A stretch of 64,000 bases of DNA from Spirochaetia bacterium (lineage in GTDB: Bacteria; Spirochaetota; Spirochaetia; Treponematales; Breznakiellaceae). Positions 1 to 8,114 of this stretch are shown piece by piece. The stretch spans positions 1 to 64,000 of the forward strand of contig BNUU01000001.1 in assembly GCA_025997595.1 (NCBI GenBank). Direction: 5' to 3'. The notes under the pieces are model-generated. The model saw only the letters and a list, made by a program, of their open reading frames with translations, searched no databases and had not been told where the DNA came from. The stretch's first letter is position 1, and the number at the start of each line of letters is the position of its first letter. The position numbers and the translations under genes are program-made.

Positions 1-1626
1 GGCCAGATCGCATCGGGTGAGCTTAAGGGGATCATCGGAAAACATGATCTGCCCCGCGAGCAGAAAATTTACCAGGCCGATTAATTCCTTTTCGTTTTCG
101 GAAAGCTTACAGTTATTGCTGCGGAGGAAGATCACATCCGGGTCGTTGATGTACACCGTGCCGTTCATAAAGGATCGGCCTATGGTGTCTTTTAAATTGA
201 GATAGGCGCCGGGGCGGCCCACGTGGCCCATGAACCTGACCAGGTTCCAGTCCCATTCTTCCCGGGTGTCCGCGCCGATGCGGGAAAGGGGAAAGTACCG
301 GTAGGACGGTCCCAGGGGCGCGCCGCAGCCGAGGTAGGCCACGGGAAGGCCCTCAGCAGTTTTACTGCGGGCGGTGAGTATCGCGCAGGCTTTGCGGTAA
401 TATTCCCCCGGTCCCTCAGCGCTTCCCTGGGTGAAGGCGCCGGCAAACAGTCCTGCGTAGAGGAAGTCCAGCTTGAGGTAGCGGAAACCCCATTCGTCGA
501 TAGCCCTGTCGATAAGGCTGCAGAGGTACTCAAGCACATCACTGCGGGAAAGATCCAGACAGTAATACTGTCCGTCCCAGAGGTGGTTAAACCCGGCGGA
601 TACGGGCCGGCCTTTTGGATTCCTCAAAAGCCATTCCGGGTATTCCGTAAAAATACGGGAACGGCGGGTTACGATGAAGGGGGCAAGCCAGAGGCCGGGG
701 ATGTATCCGGCTTCTTCAATTTTTTGGGCAAGCGGCGCAAGCCCCTTGGGGAAACGGCTCCTGTCGATCTCCCATTCACCCACGGCCTTCTCCCAGCCGT
801 CGTCAATCTGAAAGACCACAGGCGCTTTACGATCCAGGCAGCGCAGTTTGATGAGGTTATCTGTTTTTGCCAGTCCCTTAAGGTCCTCCAGGATCAGCGC
901 CTCGTTAATATCGGTGTAATGGTTGTACCAGGACTCATAGCCGCCGGGAACCGCTCCGGCATTGCGGTAAAGACCGCTGTCCTGCCCGGCTGCATGGGCG
1001 CCGGGTATTTCCGGATACAAAAATTGCAGGCCCCTGAATGACGCGCCCTGTTGATAAACAGCGGCGATAGTATCCTTAAAATTGAAGCAGCCCCTTGCGG
1101 CAAAGATATGCAGTTCCGCCATGGTCTCGCCGGGCCGCCATTTTTTGCCCGGACAAAATACTTCTGCGCCGACAAGCCGCTTCTTTCCGTTGATGCGAAA
1201 GCTTACCGGAGCCGGGCCGTTTTCTATAGAAGCAATGCACAGGTAGGTATCCCCCGAACGGATATACATGATGAAGTGCCCGGCGTTCCAGTGCGGTTTT
1301 GGCCTGTCCCCATCCCGGTTCGTTAATTTGATCAGCTCCGGGAGGATCAGCACCCGCCGGGGCAGGGTTTCACCGGGGGCTATTTCCCAGCCCGCCGACC
1401 AGGACTGCCAGCCCCCGCAGTGGATGTACAGGGGCCTCTCAAAGAATTCCGCACGGTCCCTGTCTTCCATGCCGGAACGGGCGAGGAGTTCACCGAAGGT
1501 CCAGGAACCAATGTTGACCGTTCCGCTCTTTTTATCCGGCGCAAGTGTTCCCCCATTATCCCCGGCATTGAAGCGGAGGTCCCGGTGCAGCGGCGCGATT
1601 GTTTTCTCGGTGACAATGACATCCAT
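1..1626 (-). CDS. Alpha-galactosidase, glycoside hydrolase family 36 (3' end outside window)
   Basis: The minus strand is open for 542 codons from an ATG at 1626 to the window edge, so the C-terminus is missing. The protein matches GH36 (melibiase/raffinosidase) enzymes, which remove terminal alpha-galactosyl residues from plant oligosaccharides. Visible landmarks are the N-terminal GGWQSWSAGW (residues 71-80), QIDDGWE near 273-279, YLKLDF with the expected nucleophile Asp near 387, and GADTREEWD with the likely acid/base Asp near 453. No signal peptide is seen, so it is probably cytosolic. There is no Shine-Dalgarno before the ATG, and a TATAAA box lies 5 nt upstream. It is divergent from pth with only 41 bp between the start codons. 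The family call is firm; the exact substrate is inferred. Confidence 0.88.
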   Translation of the reverse strand, partial: MDVIVTEKTIAPLHRDLRFNAGDNGGTLAPDKKSGTVNIGSWTFGELLARSGMEDRDRAEFFERPLYIHCGGWQSWSAGWEIAPGETLPRRVLILPELIKLTNRDGDRPKPHWNAGHFIMYIRSGDTYLCIASIENGPAPVSFRINGKKRLVGAEVFCPGKKWRPGETMAELHIFAARGCFNFKDTIAAVYQQGASFRGLQFLYPEIPGAHAAGQDSGLYRNAGAVPGGYESWYNHYTDINEALILEDLKGLAKTDNLIKLRCLDRKAPVVFQIDDGWEKAVGEWEIDRSRFPKGLAPLAQKIEEAGYIPGLWLAPFIVTRRSRIFTEYPEWLLRNPKGRPVSAGFNHLWDGQYYCLDLSRSDVLEYLCSLIDRAIDEWGFRYLKLDFLYAGLFAGAFTQGSAEGPGEYYRKACAILTARSKTAEGLPVAYLGCGAPLGPSYRYFPLSRIGADTREEWDWNLVRFMGHVGRPGAYLNLKDTIGRSFMNGTVYINDPDVIFLRSNNCKLSENEKELIGLVNFLLAGQIMFSDDPLKLTRCDLA

Positions 1627-1639
1627 TATGTTTTATACT
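1610..1639 (+). promoter_or_regulatory. Sigma-70-type promoter for pth
   Basis: GTGACA (1610-1615) and TATACT (1634-1639) are separated by 18 nt. Transcription would start near 1646, just before the ribosome binding site AAAGGAG at 1650-1656. The -35 box lies inside the 5' end of the divergent GH36 gene. Confidence 0.5.
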
Positions 1640-1667
1640 CTAATATGAAAAAAGGAGTTTGGCAAAC

Positions 1668-2267
1668 ATGGTTGAGCTGGCGGCATTCCTGGGGAACCCC
1701 GGCCGCGAATACGAGCGGAACCGGCACAACGCCGGCCGGCTCTTGGCGGAACATCTTCCCTTTTACTCATCCCTTAACTGGCAGAAAAAGTACAGGGGGC
1801 TGTATGCGGTCCGCGGGGGCTGTCATTTTCTTATGCCCGAAACTTTTATGAACCTTTCCGGGGAATCGGTTTTCGCGGCGGCCTCTTTCTTCAAAATAAA
1901 ACCCGAAGCGATCCTGGTGATCCATGATGAGCTGGAATTGCCATTGGGCACGGCGGCGCTGAAATTTTCCGGGGGCCTCGGCGGCCACAACGGCCTGCGG
2001 TCCATGAAAGCCTGTTTCGGCACCGCGGATTTCTGGCGGCTCCGTATCGGCATCGGCCGGCCGGACAGCCGCCGTCCCGGCCAGGGCGGCCGCGAAGGAT
2101 CAGGCGAAGGTATTGTGGACTGGGTCCTCTCGGACTTCGACGCTGCGGAAATGCAGGTACTGACACCGGTGCTGGGCGCGGCGGCGGCGGCGCTGGCTCA
2201 AGTCTTTGACAAAGGGCAGGAATCGCTGCTGCCGGAATGGAATAAGAAAAAGATCAGTTTACAGTGA
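1668..2267 (+). CDS. pth: Peptidyl-tRNA hydrolase
   Basis: Cytosolic enzyme that releases tRNA from prematurely dropped peptidyl-tRNA. The catalytic and binding residues of the Pth family are visible: Asn10 in LGNPG, His20 in RHNAG, Asn in FMNLSG and Asp in HDELELP, followed by the GGHNGLRS motif. Its 199 residues are normal for the family. I chose the ATG at 1668 because AAAGGAG sits 11 nt upstream; a TTG at 1659 is in frame but only 2 nt from the same Shine-Dalgarno. The 3' end overlaps the convergent SDR gene by 9 bp, so the two genes share terminal sequence. Confidence 0.95.
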   Translation: MVELAAFLGNPGREYERNRHNAGRLLAEHLPFYSSLNWQKKYRGLYAVRGGCHFLMPETFMNLSGESVFAAASFFKIKPEAILVIHDELELPLGTAALKFSGGLGGHNGLRSMKACFGTADFWRLRIGIGRPDSRRPGQGGREGSGEGIVDWVLSDFDAAEMQVLTPVLGAAAAALAQVFDKGQESLLPEWNKKKISLQ

Positions 2268-3011
2268 TACGGTGGTCCCCCCGTCAACCTTGATCTCCAT
2301 GGCGGTGATGTAGGCTGCGGCGTCGGAGAGGAGGAAGCTGACTGCCATGCCGATGTCCTTGGGTCTGCCCAGGCGGCCCATCATGGAACGGCGTTCCACC
2401 ATGGCCCGGCGTTCGGGAATCCGGCGCAGGCTTTCTTTCACTAAATCTGTTTCGATCCAGCCGGGAGCCACCGCGTTGACCCGCACCCCCTGGGGGGAAA
2501 GTTCGCTGGCAAGGGCGCGGACCATGGCGCTCACCGCGCCCTTGGTTCCCGAGTAGGGCAGGTTCCGGGTCAGCCCCATAAACACCGCAGCGGAACTGAT
2601 AAACACGATGGACCCCGCCTTTCGCTCGATCATGGTCCGGGCGATTTCACGGGTTAAGGCGTATGCGCCAAAGACGTTGGTGTTAAAGAGTTCCCGGAAT
2701 TCATCAACTTCGTAATTCAAAGCATCCTTGTTGTTCTGAATCCCCGCATTGTTCACCAGGCCGTCAATCGGACCGTAACGAATTTCCAGTTCCTTAACCG
2801 AAGCGGGAATGCTGCTCTGGTCGGCAATGTCCAGCCGCAACCAGGACACCCCCAGCTCACCGGCGGCCTTTTTCAGCAGTTCCTCCCGCCTCCCCGCAAT
2901 GATCACCTCCGCCCCGGCGTCTTTGCATTCCGCCGCGATGCCGTAGCCAAGACCGGTGGCCCCGCCGGTAACCAATATCCGTTTTCCCTCAAGGGATATT
3001 TCCTTTTTCAT
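2259..3011 (-). CDS. Short-chain dehydrogenase/reductase (FabG/gluconate dehydrogenase-like)
   Basis: A 250-residue classical SDR. The Rossmann nucleotide-binding motif TGGATGLG is near residues 15-22, NNAG near 87-90, and the catalytic Ser plus YSGTK tetrad near 140-157. The C-terminal PGWIETD and VDGGTTVS segments are typical of NAD(P)-dependent 3-ketoacyl-ACP, sugar-acid and polyol dehydrogenases; the substrate cannot be read from sequence. No Shine-Dalgarno precedes the ATG and a TATTAT box lies 9 nt upstream, so this could be a very short-leader transcript. It is transcribed away from mazG (52 bp between starts) and converges on pth with a 9 bp overlap. Confidence 0.85.
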   Translation of the reverse strand: MKKEISLEGKRILVTGGATGLGYGIAAECKDAGAEVIIAGRREELLKKAAGELGVSWLRLDIADQSSIPASVKELEIRYGPIDGLVNNAGIQNNKDALNYEVDEFRELFNTNVFGAYALTREIARTMIERKAGSIVFISSAAVFMGLTRNLPYSGTKGAVSAMVRALASELSPQGVRVNAVAPGWIETDLVKESLRRIPERRAMVERRSMMGRLGRPKDIGMAVSFLLSDAAAYITAMEIKVDGGTTVSL

Positions 3012-3062
3012 GGGAAAAGCATAATATATAAATTCAAACAGGGCAAGCAGAAGGGGTTATTC

Positions 3063-3902
3063 ATGCAGAATCAAACACTATCCCAGGCAGGGGCCTTTAA
3101 GGGTCTTTATGATATTATTGTGCGGCTGCGGGCCCCCGACGGCTGTCCCTGGGACCGGGAGCAGACGCCCATGAGCCTGCGCGCCGACCTTATCGAGGAA
3201 ACCTATGAGTGCGTGGAGGCCATCGATGAAAAAGATCCCGCCCATATCCGGGAAGAATTGGGGGATATTTTTCTGCTTGTCACCATGCTTGCCTATATGC
3301 ACGAACAGGAAGGTTCCTTCACCGTTGCCGATGCCCTTACCACGGTTTCCGAAAAACTGGTCCGCCGTCATCCCCACGTGTTCGGCGCAGTAAAAGTAAG
3401 GGACAGCGTCGAAGTCCTTGATAACTGGGCAAAGATCAAGGTGGAACAGGAGGGCCGCAAACCAAAGGACTCGATCCTGGACGAAGTGTCCCGCGGGCTG
3501 CCCCCATTGGACCGCTCTTACAAACTGCAAAAGAAGGCCGCCAGGGCCGGCTTTGACTGGTCAGAAGTAAAGGACGTGATCGGCAAAATTGAGGAAGAAC
3601 TTGGCGAAGTAAACGAAGAAATTTTGCACAGTAATACTGTGGAGGTCCCTGGGACCTCAGCCGGGCTGCGGAGCAGCGACGGCTCCCCTCTTGAAGGCGA
3701 ATTGGGGGACCTCCTCTTTTCCGTGGTGAACCTCTGCCGCTTCCTCCACGTTGAACCTTCGGTGGCCCTGCAGCGGACCAATGTCAAATTCGAGAGCCGC
3801 TTTAAGCACGTGGAAAAACGGATGAAAGAAACCGGCCAGGAGATGAAGCAGGGGAACCTGGCGGTGATGGACAAATTCTGGGAAGAAGCCAAAGAAAAAT
3901 AA
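3063..3902 (+). CDS. mazG: MazG nucleoside triphosphate pyrophosphohydrolase
   Basis: House-cleaning enzyme that hydrolyses NTPs/dNTPs to monophosphates and pyrophosphate. Two MazG domains are visible: the N-terminal one with CPWDREQT and the metal-binding EETYE...EELGD helices (about residues 28-75), and the C-terminal one with KIEEELGEVNEEI and GELGDLLFS. The 279 residues are longer than the usual ~260. The excess is a loop of about 18 residues between the two C-terminal helices, and its DNA (3628-3658) consists of two adjacent perfect hairpins, which looks like a small palindromic insertion. AGAAGGGG supports the ATG at 3063. The gene is monocistronic by appearance. Confidence 0.92.
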   Translation: MQNQTLSQAGAFKGLYDIIVRLRAPDGCPWDREQTPMSLRADLIEETYECVEAIDEKDPAHIREELGDIFLLVTMLAYMHEQEGSFTVADALTTVSEKLVRRHPHVFGAVKVRDSVEVLDNWAKIKVEQEGRKPKDSILDEVSRGLPPLDRSYKLQKKAARAGFDWSEVKDVIGKIEEELGEVNEEILHSNTVEVPGTSAGLRSSDGSPLEGELGDLLFSVVNLCRFLHVEPSVALQRTNVKFESRFKHVEKRMKETGQEMKQGNLAVMDKFWEEAKEK

Positions 3903-3932
3903 CCCTCCGTCCTTTTTGACACTTCTTACATT

Positions 3933-3968
3933 AGAGTTGTTCAATAACTGAAGTTATCGAACAACTCT
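3933..3968. repeat. Dispersed palindromic repeat, copy A
   Basis: A 36 bp near-perfect inverted repeat with 17-nt arms (left arm AGAGTTGTTCAATAACT, right arm AGTTATCGAACAACTCT, one G.T pair) and a 2-nt loop. Related copies lie at 25591, 27028 and 33310. This one sits between mazG and the aminotransferase gene. TTGACA at 3916-3921 lies just upstream, so the palindrome may overlap the promoter or the extreme 5' UTR of the downstream gene. Confidence 0.85.
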
Positions 3969-4030
3969 ATTGAACAAGGCTATTGTTTTTCATCAAAAAC
4001 AGGATTAAGATACTCCCCAGGAGGCAAGAA

Positions 4031-5389
4031 ATGTTAAAAGATGAGCTACCAAATATTAAAACTGAATTACCCGGACCCAAGGCAAAGGCTGTTATTGCCC
4101 GCCGCGCTGCGGCTGTTCCCGAGGCCATAAAATGCGGCTACCCCGTGGTTATTAACCGCGGGGAGGGGGCCATGGTGGAAGATGTGGATGGAAACCTTTT
4201 CCTGGACTGGATCGGCGGCGTAGGGGTCCTCAACATCGGCTACAGCCACCCGGAATTGATCAAGGCGGTTCAGGATCAGGCGGGCCGTTATTTTCACGCC
4301 ATGCAAAACATCATAACCCATGAGGGGTTTGTGGCCCTGGCGGAAAAACTCAACGCCATTGTGCCGGTAAAAGAGAAGAAACGGAAAACCATGTTTGTAA
4401 ATTCCGGGGCTGAAGCCCTGGAAAATGCCGTTAAGATTGCCCGCGGTTCCTCGGGGCGGCCCAATATTATCGTTTTTTCCGGCGCCTTCCACGGGCGGAC
4501 CATGCTCACCGGCGCCATGACCGCCAAAAAAGCCTATTACCACGGCTTGGGGCCCCTGCCGGACGGGATCTACCGGGCTGAATTCCCCTACCTCTACCGG
4601 GCGCCCAAGGGCTTTACCGAGCAGGAAGCCGTTGATTATTACCTCACCAGGCTGAATGGGGTCTTTGATGAAGCCTCTCCCCCGGAAGATATCGCCGCCC
4701 TGGTGATTGAGCCCGTTCAGGGTGAGGGCGGATTTGTCCCCGTACCCAAGGAATGGATCAAAGCGGCCCGGGCCATCTGTGATAAACACGGGATCCTGAT
4801 CGTCGCCGACGAGGTCCAGACCGGGTTCGGCCGTTCGGGCCGTATGTTTGTCTCAGACTACTGGACCGACTGGGGCTGTCCGCCGGATATTATTACCATG
4901 GCCAAGTCCATTGCCGGAGGTATTCCTCTGGGAGCTGTCACCGCCGGGGCGTCCGTTGTGGATAAGGTAAAACCGGGTACCATAGGGGGTACCTTTGGGG
5001 GTAACGCCCTGTCCTGCGCCTCGGCCCTCAAGGTTATTGAGATCATGGAACGGGATAAGCTGCCGGAGCGGGCGCAGAAAATTTCTGAAAAAGTTTTTGC
5101 CGAAGTTAAATCCTGGCAGAAAGAGATTAGCGCCATCGGTGATGTCCGGGGCATCGGCTGTATGCTGGGTTTTGAGCTGATAAAATCTGCGGATAAAACT
5201 CCCTGGGCGGACCTGGTGGGGGCGACCGTTAAGGAAGCGACCGCACGGGGCCTGCTCATAGAGAACGCCGGATCCTACGGAAACGTGATCCGCTTCCTCT
5301 GTCCTCTGGTGGTTACCGACGCCCAGCTTGAACGGGGCCTGGCAATACTCAAGGAATCACTGAAAGTTTCAATAGAAAAACTGCGCTAG
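4031..5389 (+). CDS. gabT: Class III PLP aminotransferase, 4-aminobutyrate aminotransferase-like
   Basis: A 452-residue class III aminotransferase. It shows the DVDGNLFLDWIGGVGVLN N-terminal motif, the cofactor loop NSGAEALENAVKIAR, the VIEPVQGEGG and DEVQTGFGRSG motifs, the PLP-binding Lys in MAKSIAGG, and GGTFGGNALSCASAL. The overall pattern is closest to GabT/PuuE (GABA to succinic semialdehyde); acetylornithine or other omega-aminotransferase activity is possible. The start is the ATG at 4031, with AGGAGG at 4019-4024. An upstream in-frame start at 3983 has no Shine-Dalgarno. Palindromic repeat A lies in the leader. The 3' end meets the convergent DUF5312-like gene across a shared hairpin. 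Confidence 0.82.
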   Translation: MLKDELPNIKTELPGPKAKAVIARRAAAVPEAIKCGYPVVINRGEGAMVEDVDGNLFLDWIGGVGVLNIGYSHPELIKAVQDQAGRYFHAMQNIITHEGFVALAEKLNAIVPVKEKKRKTMFVNSGAEALENAVKIARGSSGRPNIIVFSGAFHGRTMLTGAMTAKKAYYHGLGPLPDGIYRAEFPYLYRAPKGFTEQEAVDYYLTRLNGVFDEASPPEDIAALVIEPVQGEGGFVPVPKEWIKAARAICDKHGILIVADEVQTGFGRSGRMFVSDYWTDWGCPPDIITMAKSIAGGIPLGAVTAGASVVDKVKPGTIGGTFGGNALSCASALKVIEIMERDKLPERAQKISEKVFAEVKSWQKEISAIGDVRGIGCMLGFELIKSADKTPWADLVGATVKEATARGLLIENAGSYGNVIRFLCPLVVTDAQLERGLAILKESLKVSIEKLR

Positions 5390-5395
5390 GAATTT

Positions 5396-5435
5396 GTCGG
5401 GATTTTTAACATCCACGGATGCTAAAAATCCCGAC
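5396..5435. terminator. Bidirectional hairpin between convergent genes
   Basis: Left arm GTCGGGATTTTTA (5396-5408) pairs with right arm TAAAAATCCCGAC (5423-5435), and the inner CATCC/GGATG pairs as well. It covers the stop region of the minus-strand gene and follows the plus-strand stop by 6 bp. The A/T tracts are inside the stem, so it can serve both directions. Confidence 0.65.
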
Positions 5436-7002
5436 CCTCCATTTCCGGGTGTGTTACCAGGGACATGAGCTGGACAAAATAGTTTATCTTTTTATAGGTT
5501 TCGCTTATCTGCAGGGCAATCGGTGAATTTAAAAACCCGTCCAGTTCTTTCCAGTTAATGATAACCTCGCTCTCTTTTTTCAGAACATCATCCGCCATGA
5601 CCTTCATGTTTTTGCCCACGATAATGATGTTATGGACGGCGTTTTTTATCAGACAAAGGGCTTCGCTATCAACGCTGCTGATGATATTGCCGATATTCTG
5701 TATCTGGGATTTGTCCCGATCCAGCCGGAGCAGGGCTCCCTTGAGCCGGGGCCCGTAGCTGCCCTCTTCGGAGAGGCTTGCATCCAGCGCTTCGATAGCG
5801 GGAGGCATATCCAAAATCCGGTAGAAAGCCTCGGACATTTGCAGGGATGTGTTATTGGAACTCCACTGTCCCCGGATCAAAACGAGGTCGCAGATTTCCT
5901 GTATATCTTTTTTTACATAATCCTGAATAAAGGCCATTAAGTAGTTGAGCCCTGCGGCATAGACAAAGCCTTCCAGACTTCTCTGGGTATAGATTATGCT
6001 GCTCTTCCCGTTGTAGTATTTCAACCGCTCAATTTCAAATGCTCCAAAGATTGCCCTGGTCAGGGCCTGCATCCGGGCGTTCCGCTGCATATTCGCTATC
6101 CCGCTGATGCGTTTACGGATTTCTTCCTTTTTTTCCTCAAACCAGTTTTCACATACGTGTTCATCAGGAATACTGTCTTTGCCGTTCCAGACAGGATTTT
6201 TGGAAGAAAGCCTGACCATGAGCTCCAGAATCTTTGAAGACTTCAGCTCTTTTATATTGACAAGCAGGGTATTCCATTGCGATAAGGGGAGCACCTCGGC
6301 GCCGCCATTGGCGGCCTGCATCATCGCAAAGACCAGAGCCCAGTCATCGCCGGCGTCAATACCCCCGCCCTCTGCGGATGCCGGTGAGGGGCCCAGCGCG
6401 GACATGGCCGTGTAAAAATTGCCGAGATCCTGGACAAGGGCCGCCCCCTTAACGGGGGCAAATTTCGGGGGGACGGTAAAGATCCCCTCAGGCAGCGCCG
6501 GATCGAATTGCTGCAAAAAGGATGCATAGTTAAAAAGCGCCAGCCCGGAAAAAGCGGTAATAAGGTTATGGCGCTTGTTTGCCGCCGCTGCCCGCTCATT
6601 GTCAAAGGCCCCGGATAGGGCGGCAAAATCATCCTGAAGCCGGCGGACAAGATCATGGGGATCGGTTTTCCCGGCCCGCTCCTCAATCGCTTCGGGACTC
6701 AGGCGCCGTACTATCTCCTGTACTTCAGGACTCAAAGAATGTTCAAAGCTGATTTGTTTAAGTTTTTTTACTTTTGATTCATCCTTCAGAAAATCCCGGG
6801 CAGGATAAATGGTTTTGTAAAGACAAAAGAGGTATTGTGCAAAGGCCGGATCGATCTCTTCAGTTTTGAGCCGGTAAAATTTCGCGTATCTATTTTGACC
6901 AAGCTCTTTTGCCGTCTGTTTTAACAACAGATCCTTATCCGAAAGGGGTTCGTTACCCCTGCCGATAAACGAAACCACCTTATGGATAATATCCTCTGGC
7001 AT
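5422..7002 (-). CDS. Spirochaete-specific DUF5312-like protein, paralogue 1
   Basis: A 526-residue protein of unknown function with no signal peptide or membrane span, predicted largely helical. It is clearly homologous to the gene at 15081-16643. Shared blocks include LIRGQW followed by a QMSE/KMSN segment, FEGFxYAxGxNYL, LSxEGxxGxRLxxAxxRxDR, and a C-terminal NWxxLxxxxNxPI...YxxINYFVQLM-type segment. It resembles a family annotated as DUF5312 in Treponema; this rests on memory of that family, not a search. AGGAGAGGGGAT precedes the ATG. The lipoprotein gene at 7031-7918 lies 28 bp upstream in the same direction, so they probably form an operon. Confidence 0.8.
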   Translation of the reverse strand: MPEDIIHKVVSFIGRGNEPLSDKDLLLKQTAKELGQNRYAKFYRLKTEEIDPAFAQYLFCLYKTIYPARDFLKDESKVKKLKQISFEHSLSPEVQEIVRRLSPEAIEERAGKTDPHDLVRRLQDDFAALSGAFDNERAAAANKRHNLITAFSGLALFNYASFLQQFDPALPEGIFTVPPKFAPVKGAALVQDLGNFYTAMSALGPSPASAEGGGIDAGDDWALVFAMMQAANGGAEVLPLSQWNTLLVNIKELKSSKILELMVRLSSKNPVWNGKDSIPDEHVCENWFEEKKEEIRKRISGIANMQRNARMQALTRAIFGAFEIERLKYYNGKSSIIYTQRSLEGFVYAAGLNYLMAFIQDYVKKDIQEICDLVLIRGQWSSNNTSLQMSEAFYRILDMPPAIEALDASLSEEGSYGPRLKGALLRLDRDKSQIQNIGNIISSVDSEALCLIKNAVHNIIIVGKNMKVMADDVLKKESEVIINWKELDGFLNSPIALQISETYKKINYFVQLMSLVTHPEMEGRDF

Positions 7003-7030
7003 AATATCCCCTCTCCTGCAATAGACTTAT

Positions 7031-7918
7031 TTAGAACTGCCGGACGGCGCGGACCCCTACTTCTCCGCCGCTGCGGTCTGCATCTATGCCTGAAGCGAAA
7101 TTTACCGCCGTATTGGGCCTGCCATTGGCAGCGGTTGAACTCAAATACCACATAATCCTGAAATCGCCCTGTCCCTGCTTATAAAGATTATAATACATAA
7201 GGAGCAGTTCCTCCGAAGACGGCAGATACCAGTCGTCGAAACCGTTTACCATGAGGCTGTCACAGATCCACATGGGGGTATTGATGCCGCCCCCTTTCTG
7301 TTCAAAAAAGGCCATAAATTCCTGAGTGTTTTTCCTGCCTGCCCCTAAACGCCGATCATCTATTTTATACTGACGGAAAATTTCGGCAGAATGAAATCCC
7401 CGCGCTTTCTGTTCCGTCCCTGCCGGAGCCGCTTCCAGGTACCGCCAGCCATTTGAATTGTTATCCTTGACATAGAACACAATCCCCCCGGCGGGTCCGG
7501 CGTCACCGACTTTGTAGGCCGGCGCCGCCTGTTCCCGTGTCGCCTGTGCTTGGGCTGCCTGTTCCCGTACTGCCTGTTCCCGTGCTGCCTGTTCCTGAGC
7601 TACCTGTGCTTGGGCTGCCTGTTCCCGAGCCGTCTGTGCTTGAGTTGCCTGTTCCCGTGTCGCCCGTGCTTGAACTGCTTGTTCCCGGGCTGCCTGCGCT
7701 TGAGTTGTCTGTTCCCGGACCGCCTGTGCTTGAGTTGCCTGTTCCTGGGCTGTTTGTACCTGGACTGTTTGTTTCCGAGCCCTCCGTCTGGGTCTGTGTA
7801 TGCCCAAGTCTCGCGGAACGATCGTGGAAGCCCTCGGCCTTGTACTGGATTCACAGTCCATCAAAACAAAAGCCATAAGGGCCAGGAGGAGCAAAGTGTA
7901 TAGCGTCCCTTTTTTCAT
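7031..7918 (-). CDS. Lipoprotein-like surface protein with Gln/Ala pentapeptide repeats and a DUF1566-like domain
   Basis: I chose the ATG at 7918, which opens with MKKGTLYTLLLLALMAF, a signal sequence followed by LMDC. The Asp before Cys makes the lipobox atypical, so lipidation is uncertain. The mature part starts with 17 consecutive five-residue repeats of the type REQAA/QAQAT. It continues into a domain with GPAGGIVFYV, WRYLEAAP, DDWYLPSSEEL and MYYNLYKQG, the pattern of DUF1566/Lcl C-terminal domains common in treponemal surface proteins. The frame remains open upstream to 8050, but that extension would bury the signal peptide. It is probably co-transcribed with the DUF5312-like gene 28 bp downstream. 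Confidence 0.78.
   Translation of the reverse strand: MKKGTLYTLLLLALMAFVLMDCESSTRPRASTIVPRDLGIHRPRRRARKQTVQVQTAQEQATQAQAVREQTTQAQAAREQAVQARATREQATQAQTAREQAAQAQVAQEQAAREQAVREQAAQAQATREQAAPAYKVGDAGPAGGIVFYVKDNNSNGWRYLEAAPAGTEQKARGFHSAEIFRQYKIDDRRLGAGRKNTQEFMAFFEQKGGGINTPMWICDSLMVNGFDDWYLPSSEELLLMYYNLYKQGQGDFRIMWYLSSTAANGRPNTAVNFASGIDADRSGGEVGVRAVRQF
7523..7777 (-). repeat. Seventeen tandem 15-bp coding repeats
   Basis: A 255 bp block of 17 uninterrupted 15-bp units, each encoding five residues (consensus R/Q-E/A-Q-A-A/T/V). Units are diverged rather than identical. The bias leaves several other frames on both strands open, which creates spurious ORFs. Confidence 0.9.
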
Positions 7919-8023
7919 AAAACACCCCATAGAAAAAAACCCGAAAACACCGTATAACAGCGTCTCCGGGCTCCATTTTAAGAATCGGCCAATACTGGAA
8001 AAAACTGTAGCTTTTTTAGCTAA

Positions 8024-8047
8024 GGAGTTTGGCCACTGCCAAACTCC
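8024..8047. other. Strong hairpin between nifJ and the lipoprotein gene
   Basis: Perfect 10-bp stem GGAGTTTGGC / GCCAAACTCC with a 4-nt loop. No U-run follows on either strand, so the role (weak terminator, processing site or leader structure) is open. Confidence 0.5.
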
Positions 8048-8084
8048 CAAGCTGACAGAACTTTCGTTAGAAAGGCCGATCCGT

Positions 8085-8114
8085 GCTGACCGTCCCTTAG
8101 AAGGGCCGGTCAGC
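8085..8114 (-). terminator. Hairpin overlapping the nifJ stop codon
   Basis: GCTGACCG pairs with CGGTCAGC, and an inner CCCTT pairs with AAGGG, giving a long stem that contains the nifJ stop (8097-8099). Only a short pyrimidine tract follows, so intrinsic termination may be partial. Confidence 0.5.

Noticed and set aside
223..1041. Open frame of 272 codons on the plus strand
   Set aside because: It is antisense to the GH36 gene, whose minus-strand product has clear family motifs. The plus-strand translation has no recognisable domain.
1659..1667. TTG start for pth
   Set aside because: Only 2 nt from the Shine-Dalgarno; the ATG at 1668 has workable spacing and matches the usual N-terminus of Pth.
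7523..7903. Possible CRISPR array or Cys/Leu-rich plus-strand ORFs in the tandem repeats
   Set aside because: The 15-bp units have no spacers and code in frame for a Gln/Ala repeat of the exported protein on the minus strand; plus-strand frames are by-products.
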